A model generated the notes under the pieces. It did not search any database. It was not told the origin of the DNA and was given only the letters and a program-made list of their open reading frames with translations. 34,033 nucleotides of DNA from CAZFLM01 sp964519955 (GTDB taxonomy: Bacteria > Armatimonadota > Chthonomonadetes > Chthonomonadales > CAJBBX01): assembly GCA_964519955.1 (NCBI GenBank), contig CAZFLM010000070.1, forward strand, positions 1 to 34,033, given 5' to 3'. Shown piece after piece: positions 14,320 to 23,286 of this stretch. Numbering within the stretch: position 1 is the stretch's first letter; the number at the start of each line of letters is the position of its first letter. Both the position numbers and the translations under genes were made by a program.

Positions 14320-15258
14320 ATGCCCGAGCGGCCCGCCATCGAGTGCGCCGACCTGACGAAGCGCTTCGGCTCGTTCGTCGCGGTTGATCGCGTCTCGTTC
14401 GAGGTGCAGCCGGGACGCATCTTCGGATTCCTCGGCCCGAACGGCTCCGGCAAGTCGACAACGATCCGCATGCTCTGCGGCATCCTGTCACCAACCTCGG
14501 GCAAGGCGCTGGTCGACGGGATCGATGTGGCGGTGAACCCCGAGGGCGTCAAGAGCCGCATCGGCTATATGTCGCAGAAGTTCAGCCTGTATGAGGACCT
14601 GACCGTTCGCGAGAACCTGGAGTTCTACTCCGGCATCTACGGCGTGCCGCGCCGCGGACGTGGCCAGCGCATCGCCGAGACGCTGGAGCTGACCGACCTC
14701 GCGGGCACCGACGCGAGCCTCGTGCGCGACCTGTCGGTGGGCGTGCGGCAGCGGCTGGCCCTCGGCGCGTCGCTCCTGCACCGGCCCGGCATCCTCTTCC
14801 TCGACGAGCCGACGTCCGGCGTCGACCCCATCTCGCGCCGGCGCTTCTGGGACCTCATCCACGACCTGACCGACCGCGGTACGACCGTGCTCGTGACGAC
14901 GCACTACATGGACGAGGCCGAGCACTGCCACGAGATCGTGCTGATCCGCTCGGGCAAGCTGGTGGCGCGGGGCTCGCCCGCCGAGCTGAAGCGGACGCTG
15001 ATGCCGTGGCCCATCCTGGCGGTGGCGTGCGCGCAGCCATTCGAGGCGCTGGAGCAGGTCGCCGCGCTGCCAGGCGTGCGGGACGCCGCGCTGCACGGTA
15101 CGCGCATCCACGCGGTTGTCGAGGAGGCGGGCGCGGCTTGCGACGCCATCCGGCGCGCGCTGGCGGAGGCGGGCAACGAGGTGCGGGAGATCGCCCCGGT
15201 GGCCGCAACGCTGGAGGACGTGTTCGTGTCCGTGGCTGAGCAGGGGGCAGAATCATGA
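14320..15258 (+). CDS. ABC-2 exporter ATPase, second half of a split YbhF
   Basis: The 312-residue ATPase has Walker A GPNGSGKST at 39-47, the Q-loop Gln at 86, Walker B LFLDE at 159-163, and an intact H-switch His195 (TTHYMDEAE). The signature motif is altered to LSVGV (138-142) where LSGGx is usual. In a head-to-tail dimer this degenerate signature would face the Walker site of the partner that lacks its H-switch histidine, leaving one canonical and one degenerate ATP site. It starts at ATG 14320 immediately after the previous stop and ends overlapping the permease start (ATGA), so it is translationally coupled on both sides. Confidence 0.93.
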   Translation: MPERPAIECADLTKRFGSFVAVDRVSFEVQPGRIFGFLGPNGSGKSTTIRMLCGILSPTSGKALVDGIDVAVNPEGVKSRIGYMSQKFSLYEDLTVRENLEFYSGIYGVPRRGRGQRIAETLELTDLAGTDASLVRDLSVGVRQRLALGASLLHRPGILFLDEPTSGVDPISRRRFWDLIHDLTDRGTTVLVTTHYMDEAEHCHEIVLIRSGKLVARGSPAELKRTLMPWPILAVACAQPFEALEQVAALPGVRDAALHGTRIHAVVEEAGAACDAIRRALAEAGNEVREIAPVAATLEDVFVSVAEQGAES

Positions 15259-16400
15259 GACGACCCCGATCCCGCACCGCCGCCGTGATGCGCAAGGAGT
15301 TCATCCAGATCCGGCGCGACCCGCGCAGCCTGGCCATCGCCGTGATCATGCCGGTGCTGCTGCTCTTCATCTATGGCTATGGCGTGTCGAGCGACATCAA
15401 CAACATCCGGCTCGGCTACGTGGACTGGAGCCGGACGCAGGAATCGCGCGACCTCATCGGCGCGTTCACGAACTCCGGCTACTTCCGGGTGACGATGGCC
15501 TCGGACCGCTACGCGGACCTGCAGCAGGCGCTGGACGGCCGGCGCATCAAGGCGGCGCTGGTGATCCCGGCGGACTTCGCGAAGGACCTGGCGAGGGGGC
15601 GCACCGCTCGCGTGCAGATCCTGCTCGACGGGACCGATCCGACGACCGCGAACGTGGCGGGCTCGTACGCGGAGGCGATCGTCCAGAGCCGATCGGTCAG
15701 GATCGTGCTGGACGTGTTCCGGCGCTCGGGCATGGGCGCTCGGCCGCGCGGCGTGCCGCCGATCGACAGCCGGGTGCGCGTTTGGTACAACGAGGACCTG
15801 CGCAGCACGAACTACATTGTGCCGGGCCTCGTCGCGATCATCCTGATGATGACCTCGGCCCTGCTGACCTCCGGCACCATCGCGCGCGAGCGGGAGCGCG
15901 GCACTATCGAGCAGTTGGTCGCGTCGCCGCTGAAGTCGCGCGAGCTGATGTTCGGCAAGATTGCCGCGTACTCGGTCCTGGCCTTCGTCGACGTGGCGCT
16001 CGTGGTGCTCGCCGGCACGTTCTGGTTCCGGGTGCCCTTGCGCGGCAGCCTGCTGCTGTTAGCGGGGGCGTCGGTGCTGTTCCTGATGGCGGCGCTGGGG
16101 CTCGGGCTCCTGCTCTCCGCGCGGATGCCCACGCAGCAGACGGCCCTGACCGCCGCGCTGATGACCACGATGGTGCCGAGCATCCTGCTCTCGGGCTTCT
16201 ACTTCCCGATCGCGTCGATGCCGCGCATCATCCAGTTCGTGACGTACATCGTGCCCGCGCGCTACTTCATGGTCATCACACGGGGCATCTTCCTGAAGGG
16301 CGTCGGCTTCCACGAGCTGTGGCCCCAGTTCGCCCCGCTGGCCGCATTCGGTGTGCTGATCCTGGCGGCATCGGTGAAGTCGTTCAAGAAGCGGCTGTGA
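15255..16400 (+). CDS. ABC-2 type permease (YbhS-like)
   Basis: The 381-residue permease has one N-terminal membrane helix (about 26-43, LAIAVIMPVLLLFIYGYGV), a soluble extracytoplasmic domain to about residue 190, then five or six membrane helices. It carries the ABC-2 export signature around ARERERGTIEQLVASPLKSRELMFGK and a final PARYFMVITRGIFLKGVG loop. This matches the YbhS/YbhR/YhhJ class of ABC-2 drug exporters. It should pair with the second permease downstream to form the transmembrane channel. It overlaps the second ATPase by 4 nt (ATGA). A 225-nt gap holding an inverted-repeat element separates it from its partner. Confidence 0.92.
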   Translation: MRRPRSRTAAVMRKEFIQIRRDPRSLAIAVIMPVLLLFIYGYGVSSDINNIRLGYVDWSRTQESRDLIGAFTNSGYFRVTMASDRYADLQQALDGRRIKAALVIPADFAKDLARGRTARVQILLDGTDPTTANVAGSYAEAIVQSRSVRIVLDVFRRSGMGARPRGVPPIDSRVRVWYNEDLRSTNYIVPGLVAIILMMTSALLTSGTIARERERGTIEQLVASPLKSRELMFGKIAAYSVLAFVDVALVVLAGTFWFRVPLRGSLLLLAGASVLFLMAALGLGLLLSARMPTQQTALTAALMTTMVPSILLSGFYFPIASMPRIIQFVTYIVPARYFMVITRGIFLKGVGFHELWPQFAPLAAFGVLILAASVKSFKKRL

Positions 16401-16414
16401 CGGCGGAAGGGCGG

Positions 16415-16588
16415 TTCACCACAGAGACACGGAGGGCGCAGAGGGGGCACAGAGAAGGACCAAGTGGAAGCGGTGATGCGGGAGGTCGTCGTCAGAGGAT
16501 GGCTGTGTCGGGACCAAGGCCTCTCTATCATCTCATGCCGTTGCCGTTCTCTGTGCAGCCTCAGTGATCTCTGTGCCTCTGTGGTGAG
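16415..16588. repeat. MITE-like palindromic element of CACAGAG repeats
   Basis: Two 42-bp imperfect inverted arms, 16415-16456 and 16547-16588, flank about 90 bp of unrelated sequence. Both arms start with TCACCACAGAG and end with GCACAGAGAA when read inward. The arms are built of CACAGAG-type short repeats of a kind seen scattered in many environmental bacterial genomes. No transposase and no clear target-site duplication are visible. The element lies between the two ABC-2 permease genes, where a hairpin in the mRNA could uncouple them. Confidence 0.8.
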
Positions 16589-16625
16589 CCAGCCGTTGTC
16601 GTCGTAGGGAGTGCGTGAGGTCGTC

Positions 16626-17753
16626 ATGCAGCGCGTGTTCGAGATGGTGCGGAAGGAGTTCAGGCAGGGGCGGCGGGACCGGCAGATGATGCCGTTCCTC
16701 TTCATCGTGCCTGTCGTGCAGCTCATCCTGTTCGGTTACGCGATCAGCACGGACGTGAAGCACCTGCGCGTGGCGGTGTGCGACATGGACCGGACCGCGC
16801 AGAGCCGCGACCTGGTGCGGCAGGTCGTCTCGTCGGAGTACTTCGACCTCGTGGGCAGGATGGACCGGCCCGGCGACGCGCGGCAGTGGCTGGACGAGGG
16901 GCGCGCGTCGGTCGTCATCGTCGTGCCGGAGCACTTCCAGCGCGACGTGAAGTCCGGCGACACGGCTCAGTTGCAGGTCCTACTGGACGGCAGCGACGCG
17001 AACACCGGCACGGTGGCGATGGGCTACCTGTCGCGGCTGTTCCAGTCGGTCGGGGCCCAGTGGCAGTTGTCGCGGCTGCAGTGGCTGGGCCGGACGAGGC
17101 CGGTGATCCCCGGCATCCAGGCCGAAACCCGCGTGTGGTACAACCCGCTGCTCGCCAGCGCCCTGTTCATGGTGCCGGGCGTCATGTGCGTCATCGTGGG
17201 GCTCGTGGCGACGGTGAGCACCGCCCTGACCATCGTGAAGGAACGGGAGATCGGCACCATCGAGCAGCTCATCGTGACCCCGCTGCGCTCGTGGGAGCTG
17301 ATGGCGGGCAAGACGCTGCCGTTTCTCGCGGTGGGCTACACCAACATCACCGTCATCCTCATCGCCAACGCGCTCCTCTTCCACGTGCCGCTGCGGGGGA
17401 GCCTGGCGCTGCTGCTCGCGCTGTCGGCGCTCTTCCTGGGCGCGCAGGTAGGGATCGGCCTGTTCATCTCCACCGTGTCGCACACCCAGCAGCAGGCGAT
17501 GATGACCGCGTTCTTCTTCCTGATGCCGAACTTCCTGCTCTCCGGCTTCATGTTCCCGATCGAGAACATGCCCTGGGTGCTCCAGCTCGTCACGTACCTG
17601 CTGCCGATGCGGTACTTCCTCGTCATCACGCGCGACATCTTCCTTCGCGGCAGCGGCTTCGCCCTCGTGTCGGACCAGGTCTGGCCCCTGGTGCTCCTCA
17701 CCGCGGTCATCATGACCGTCGCGATCCTGCGCTTCCACAAGCGGCTGGACTAG
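16626..17753 (+). CDS. ABC-2 type permease (YbhR-like)
   Basis: The 375-residue permease is a paralogue of the preceding one: N-terminal helix (about 22-38, MPFLFIVPVVQLILFGYAI), extracytoplasmic domain containing LLDGSDANTGTVAMGYLSR, then C-terminal helices with the signature KEREIGTIEQLIVTPLRSWELMAGK and ending MRYFLVITRDIFLRGSG. It should form a heterodimer with the YbhS-like protein. ATG 16626 was preferred over in-frame GTG 16611 because TGAGG lies 5 nt upstream of the former, while GGGA abuts the latter. It is the last gene of the efflux operon; no terminator was seen. Confidence 0.92.
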   Translation: MQRVFEMVRKEFRQGRRDRQMMPFLFIVPVVQLILFGYAISTDVKHLRVAVCDMDRTAQSRDLVRQVVSSEYFDLVGRMDRPGDARQWLDEGRASVVIVVPEHFQRDVKSGDTAQLQVLLDGSDANTGTVAMGYLSRLFQSVGAQWQLSRLQWLGRTRPVIPGIQAETRVWYNPLLASALFMVPGVMCVIVGLVATVSTALTIVKEREIGTIEQLIVTPLRSWELMAGKTLPFLAVGYTNITVILIANALLFHVPLRGSLALLLALSALFLGAQVGIGLFISTVSHTQQQAMMTAFFFLMPNFLLSGFMFPIENMPWVLQLVTYLLPMRYFLVITRDIFLRGSGFALVSDQVWPLVLLTAVIMTVAILRFHKRLD

Positions 17754-17774
17754 ATATGGTAAGTATGCAGTACT

Positions 17775-17792
17775 CATGGTACACTCGCCATG
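17775..17792 (+). promoter_or_regulatory. Possible operator upstream of DUF433/DUF5615 pair
   Basis: The inverted repeat CATGG-N8-CCATG (17775-17779, 17788-17792) spans a TACACT -10-like hexamer (17780-17785). The adjacent AGTACT is also palindromic. No good -35 is visible. The SD GAGGTGAG follows before ATG 17804. Toxin-antitoxin operons are usually self-repressed at such palindromes. Confidence 0.4.
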
Positions 17793-17803
17793 AGGTGAGA
17801 CCC

Positions 17804-18388
17804 ATGCCGATCGACACGAAACGCCAGAACTTCAACATCACTCCGGAGCAGGAGGCCGAACTGGCTTGGCTGCGTGACACCTTGGGGGCGCCAACCACGA
17901 AGGACGCGATCCTGCGCGCGGTCCGCGTGCTGGCTCTGCTGGCTCGCGAGTCGCAGCGCGGCAACGAGCTGTGCGTCAGGGGCGGTGATGGGAGTCTCTC
18001 TCGGCTCCTGATCCCGGAACTGGCGCTCCCCGCGACGTCCGAGTGGCAGTTCCTGGCTCCTCGCCCTCATCCGTGGCGCAAGCAACTCTACGTGAAGGGC
18101 AGGCGGCTGAGCGCCTTCGACGTCTGGAGTGACATGCGCGTCAATGGCCTCGATATCGACGCGGCCGCGGACAACTGGGATCTGCCGGTGGCTGCCGTGC
18201 TCGAGATAGTGCGCTACTGCGAGGAGAACGAGGCCCTCTTGGGGATGGAGGCTGACGAGGAGAAGCGGCTGCTGATCGAGGCGGGGGTGCTGCTTGAGCC
18301 TGCGACTGCTCATAGACGAAGACACGCAGGCGAAGGCGCTCGTGAGCTTGCTCCGCAGGGAGGGGCACGATGTGCTGACGGCGGCTGA
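17804..18388 (+). CDS. RHH-DUF433 antitoxin-like protein
   Basis: The 194-residue protein has a DNA-binding-like N-terminus (residues 5-50, FNITPEQEAELAWLRDTLG then TTKDAILRAVRVLALLARE), then a DUF433-like region at about 85-145 (KQLYVKGRRLSAFDVWSDMR, LDIDAAADNWDLPVAAVLEI, CEENEALL). DUF433 proteins pair with DUF5615 toxins, and one is encoded immediately downstream. GAGGTGAG precedes ATG 17804. The last 31 codons overlap the toxin gene by 95 nt and give an Arg/Gly/Ala-rich tail (AHRRRHAGEGARELAPQGG) that looks like a shadow of the toxin frame; a lost stop or small indel near 18294 may have extended it. Confidence 0.72.
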   Translation: MPIDTKRQNFNITPEQEAELAWLRDTLGAPTTKDAILRAVRVLALLARESQRGNELCVRGGDGSLSRLLIPELALPATSEWQFLAPRPHPWRKQLYVKGRRLSAFDVWSDMRVNGLDIDAAADNWDLPVAAVLEIVRYCEENEALLGMEADEEKRLLIEAGVLLEPATAHRRRHAGEGARELAPQGGARCADGG

Positions 18389-18650
18389 GGCCGGGCTCAA
18401 CGGCTGCGACGATGAGACAGTGCTCGCCGATGCCGCCGCCAGAGGGCGAACGCTGATGACGGGCAATGGCTCGCACTTCTGGGATCTACATGCAGCCGGT
18501 GCGGAACACGCCGGAATCGTGGCCGTCTACAAGGACCGAGATCCTAGGAAGTCGATGGGCACCAGCGATGTCGTGCGGGCCTTGGCCAGCTTGGAGGCGA
18601 GCGAGCAGGAACTCCCGGGAGCGTTCGTAGTGCTGAACGTGTGGCGGTGA
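18294..18650 (+). CDS. DUF5615 PIN-like toxin
   Basis: The 118-residue protein starts at TTG 18294 inside the end of the antitoxin gene; no better start exists because the family motif begins at once (LRLLIDEDTQAKALVSLLRR). It matches the DUF5615/Mut7-C-like PIN fold: the early DED acidic cluster, GHDVLTAAEAGLNGCDDETVLADAAARGRTLMTGN, and a later HAGIVAVY strand. These proteins are putative RNases kept in check by DUF433 partners. An upstream AAGCGGCTGC-type site is weak, so expression probably relies on coupling to the antitoxin. Confidence 0.8.
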   Translation: MSLRLLIDEDTQAKALVSLLRREGHDVLTAAEAGLNGCDDETVLADAAARGRTLMTGNGSHFWDLHAAGAEHAGIVAVYKDRDPRKSMGTSDVVRALASLEASEQELPGAFVVLNVWR

Positions 18651-18656
18651 CGGCAA

Positions 18657-18679
18657 GTGTTGGCGTCGAGGAGCCACAC
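18657..18679. terminator. Hairpin between convergent toxin and DUF433 genes
   Basis: GTG(T)TGGC at 18657-18664 pairs with GCCACAC at 18673-18679 with one bulged base and an 8-nt loop. It lies in the 32-nt gap between the stops at 18650 and 18683. No T-tract follows, so this is tentative. Confidence 0.3.
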
Positions 18680-18682
18680 GGC

Positions 18683-18913
18683 TCAGTTCACCGACTCGGC
18701 CGCCACGTGGAGCACCTCCGATAGCGCCTCGCGCGGGAATGCGTGATCGAAGCTCTCGTCGATGTCGTCCATGGTCATCCCGTTGGCGAGACACTCCAGG
18801 ATAAGCGACACCGACAGGCGGGTGCCGCGGACCGCCAACCTTCCGCCGAGGAGGCGTGGGTCAGCCACGATCCACTGGTAGTCGCGATAGGCTTGTAGCT
18901 CAGGCTCGGGCAT
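18683..18913 (-). CDS. Lone DUF433 antitoxin-like protein
   Basis: This 76-residue DUF433 protein has the family core: VADPRLLGGRLAVRGTRLSV followed by ILECLANGMTMDDIDESFDH and a helix starting PREALSEVL. ATG 18911-18913 has GGGGAGA 7-8 nt upstream and a promoter further up, so it was preferred to the longer in-frame start at 18964. Unlike most DUF433 genes it has no DUF5615 partner behind it. It converges on the DUF433-DUF5615 pair, so it may cross-neutralise that toxin or be a remnant of a second pair. Confidence 0.8.
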   Translation of the reverse strand: MPEPELQAYRDYQWIVADPRLLGGRLAVRGTRLSVSLILECLANGMTMDDIDESFDHAFPREALSEVLHVAAESVN

Positions 18914-18952
18914 AGTCGCGTCTCCCCGCACGGTGCGCTGCATCCGTACCAC

Positions 18953-18981
18953 ATCATACTGCATGGTTGCGCCTGTCGCAA
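18953..18981 (-). promoter_or_regulatory. Sigma70-like promoter for lone DUF433 gene
   Basis: On the minus strand, TTGCGA (18976-18981), a 17-nt spacer and TATGAT (18953-18958) precede the SD and ATG at 18913. It lies in the 85-nt gap after the helicase stop. Confidence 0.5.
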
Positions 18982-18998
18982 GGGGTGCGCGGCCACTC

Positions 18999-21332
<2,334 letters not shown>

Positions 21333-21400
21333 TGGAATTCGGATCTCGGATCGGGCATTGGTCAGAGAGCGGCCTGCCGACCGTGCCACTCAGCGTCCCT

Positions 21401-21452
21401 GTGCACCTGTAGCACAAGTGCAGGTGCCTGTGTTACAATACCGCAGAGGAGG
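21401..21452 (+). promoter_or_regulatory. Promoter, nested palindromic operator and SD of VapBC-type operon
   Basis: The inverted repeat GCACCTG (21403-21409) / CAGGTGC (21421-21427) encloses the smaller palindrome GCAC-AA-GTGC (21412-21421). It sits where the -35 of a TACAAT -10 (21434-21439) would lie. GAGGAGG (21446-21452) is the SD for ATG 21461. Binding of the RHH antitoxin here would block RNA polymerase, the usual autoregulation of such operons. Confidence 0.65.
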
Positions 21453-21460
21453 CCCAGCCC

Positions 21461-21745
21461 ATGTCGTCGCCAACAGGTCCAAGCACCACCATCAGCATTC
21501 GCCTTCCCGCGGACACGGCGCAACGGCTTCGCGATCGCGCGTCGCTGGAGAACACCACCCTTAACGGCCTCGTGTCGCGGCTCATCACGGAGCACCTCGC
21601 GCAGCCCGCGGAGGGCCAGACCGCCTACGATGTGCTGAAGCCCTATATCGGATGCTGCGCGAGCGACGACGGCGCTGACGCACGCAACGCCAAGAAGGAG
21701 TGGGGCGAGTATGTTGAGGAGAAGCACGCACGGCGATACCGATGA
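21461..21745 (+). CDS. Ribbon-helix-helix antitoxin (VapB-type)
   Basis: This 94-residue protein has an RHH (Arc/MetJ/CopG) fold in its first half: beta strand TTISIRLPADT followed by helices AQRLRDRASLENT and LNGLVSRLITEHLAQP. The acidic and polar tail would wrap the toxin. GAGGAGG lies 8 nt before ATG 21461. It is coupled to the PIN toxin by an ATGA overlap. The first strand should bind the palindromic operator just upstream. Confidence 0.85.
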   Translation: MSSPTGPSTTISIRLPADTAQRLRDRASLENTTLNGLVSRLITEHLAQPAEGQTAYDVLKPYIGCCASDDGADARNAKKEWGEYVEEKHARRYR

Positions 21746-22149
21746 TCCTCGTAGACACTGGCCCGCTGTACTCGATGATCGATACCCGTGACCCCCATCA
21801 CGGCAGGTGCCTGCGCACGCTTGCTCTTGTCCGGCCGCCGCTCGTCACCACGGATGCAGTGATCGCCGAGGCAATGCATCTGCTTGGCAAGCACCTTGGG
21901 TGGGCTGGTCAGGCAGCTCTCTGGGGCATGGTCCGCGATGGCGGCCTCCTGGTTGCTGCGGTTCCGCCCGAACTGCGCCTCCCGATGGCGCAGTGGATGG
22001 AGCGCTACCGCGACCTGCCTATGGACTACGCGGACGCTTCGTTGCTCGCCATTGCCGAATCCCAAGGAATCGACACGATCTTCAGCATCGACAGCGACTT
22101 CCACGTGTACCGTATGCGTAACGGCAAGACCCTCCGCGTCGTGCCCTGA
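21742..22149 (+). CDS. vapC: PIN-domain ribonuclease toxin (VapC-type)
   Basis: The 135-residue protein is a complete PIN domain: Asp5 in ILVDTGPL, Glu43 in AVIAEAMHLLG, Asp98 in DYADASLLA, and Asp117/Asp119 in FSIDSDF form the acidic metal-binding site of Mg-dependent VapC RNases. It starts inside the antitoxin stop (ATGA). The pair lies on the opposite strand between two homologous helicase genes, suggesting an inserted block. A 6-bp hairpin follows 12 nt after the stop. Confidence 0.88.
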   Translation: MILVDTGPLYSMIDTRDPHHGRCLRTLALVRPPLVTTDAVIAEAMHLLGKHLGWAGQAALWGMVRDGGLLVAAVPPELRLPMAQWMERYRDLPMDYADASLLAIAESQGIDTIFSIDSDFHVYRMRNGKTLRVVP

Positions 22150-22160
22150 TCCGCTCCCCG

Positions 22161-22175
22161 CGATCTGCCAGATCG
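22161..22175 (+). terminator. Small hairpin after VapC-type toxin gene
   Basis: CGATCT (22161-22166) and AGATCG (22170-22175) form a perfect 6-bp stem with a 3-nt loop 12 nt after the toxin stop. No T-tract follows; it may be a weak terminator. Confidence 0.3.
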
Positions 22176-22264
22176 TCCACGCCCTACGGAATATCCCGCC
22201 GCATCGCGAGTCACCCTCTGTGCAAGCGCCGAACCATGGCGCCTGCAGACGAGGAGAGCTTCCG

Positions 22265-23188
22265 ATGCCAAGTTCACAGAGCCGCCTATTCCGCTTCGTA
22301 CTGAGGCACAGCCATCTGCTGCGCCTGCAGTTCCGGCGGCAGGTGTGGGACGAGAACACCTCCATACCCGGGTTCCGCGCCACGTGCGAGCGGACGACCA
22401 AGCTGCTCGGCAGGATCCCCGCCGACGTTACCGTGACGCCCGTGTCCGCCGACGGGCTGCGCGCGGAGTGGCTCGTGCCCGCTAACGCCGCGGGCGCTGG
22501 CGTGGTGCTCTACGCCATTGGCGGCGGCTACGTCAGTGGCTCGTGCGACGACCACCGGCACATCGTGGCGCGCATCGCCCGGGAGAGCCGGACGCGCGTG
22601 CTGATCTACGACCACCGACTGGCGCCCGAGGACCCGTTCCCCGCGGCGCTCGACGACACGGTCACCGCCTATCGCTGGCTGCTCTCGAACGGCACACCAG
22701 CGTCCCGGATCGTGATCGCCGGCGAGTCGGCAGGCGGCGGGCTCTGCCTGGCGGCGCTGCTCGCGTTCCGCGAACAGGGCCTGCCGCTCCCCGCCGCGGC
22801 CGTTGCCTTGTCGCCCTGGACCGATCTGGCGCTCACCGGCGAGTCACATCGCGCGAAGGCGAAGGTCTGCCTCAGCCCCAAGGGCATGGCCGAGGTCTGC
22901 AGCCGCCACTACGCAGGCGCGAACGATCCTACCTTGCCGCTCATCTCGCCGCTCTATGGCGACCTGCATGGGCTGCCTCCGCTCCACATCACCGTTGGCG
23001 GAGACGAGACCATGCTCGACGACGCTACGCGGTTCGCGAAGAAGGCGCAGGCGGCCGGCGTCGGCGTGACGCTCCGAGTCGGTGCCGGCATGATGCACTG
23101 CTATCCGCTGCTTCCGCCCTTCGTCCCGGAGGCGCGCGAGGCCATGGCGGAGATCTGCGCGTTCATCCGGCGGCACGTGGGCGGGTGA
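22265..23188 (+). CDS. Alpha/beta hydrolase, HSL-like esterase
   Basis: The 307-residue protein follows the hormone-sensitive-lipase family layout. The nucleophile elbow is GESAGG (153-158) with Ser155, the acid lies in VGGDETMLDDA (Asp247 or Asp252), and the base is His278 in GMMHCYP. DHRLAPEDPFPAALDD (116-131) is a classic HSL phrase. The oxyanion-hole motif is IGGG (85-88) where HGGG is normal; the glycine amides that form the hole remain. It should hydrolyse short-chain esters in the cytosol; no signal peptide is seen. GAGGAGAG precedes ATG 22265. It ends 8 nt before a REP-like hairpin pair. Confidence 0.9.
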   Translation: MPSSQSRLFRFVLRHSHLLRLQFRRQVWDENTSIPGFRATCERTTKLLGRIPADVTVTPVSADGLRAEWLVPANAAGAGVVLYAIGGGYVSGSCDDHRHIVARIARESRTRVLIYDHRLAPEDPFPAALDDTVTAYRWLLSNGTPASRIVIAGESAGGGLCLAALLAFREQGLPLPAAAVALSPWTDLALTGESHRAKAKVCLSPKGMAEVCSRHYAGANDPTLPLISPLYGDLHGLPPLHITVGGDETMLDDATRFAKKAQAAGVGVTLRVGAGMMHCYPLLPPFVPEAREAMAEICAFIRRHVGG

Positions 23189-23196
23189 GCGCAACT

Positions 23197-23283
23197 GCCC
23201 GGCGCGCCGCGGAGGGCGCGCCCCACAGGATGCTCGCTGCGTGGTGACTGGATCGTAGGGCGGGGTCTCCGCACCCCGCCGGG
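23197..23283. repeat. REP/BIME-like hairpin pair
   Basis: A type A hairpin on the minus strand (23197-23226) begins 9 nt after the hydrolase stop. It is followed after 28 nt by a type B hairpin on the plus strand (23255-23283). The B copy is GTAG, arm GGCGGGGT, loop CTCCGC, arm ACCCCGCC: its C-to-T change in one arm is matched by G-to-A in the other. The pair fills the gap between convergent hydrolase and helicase genes and may act as a terminator for both. Confidence 0.88.
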
Positions 23284-23286
23284 CCC

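Noticed and set aside
23163..23286. Extension of helicase copy 2 to a stop at 23163
   Set aside because: It arises only because 100 Ns shift the frame; it translates REP hairpins and overlaps the esterase. The repeat resumes in the frame ending at 23287.
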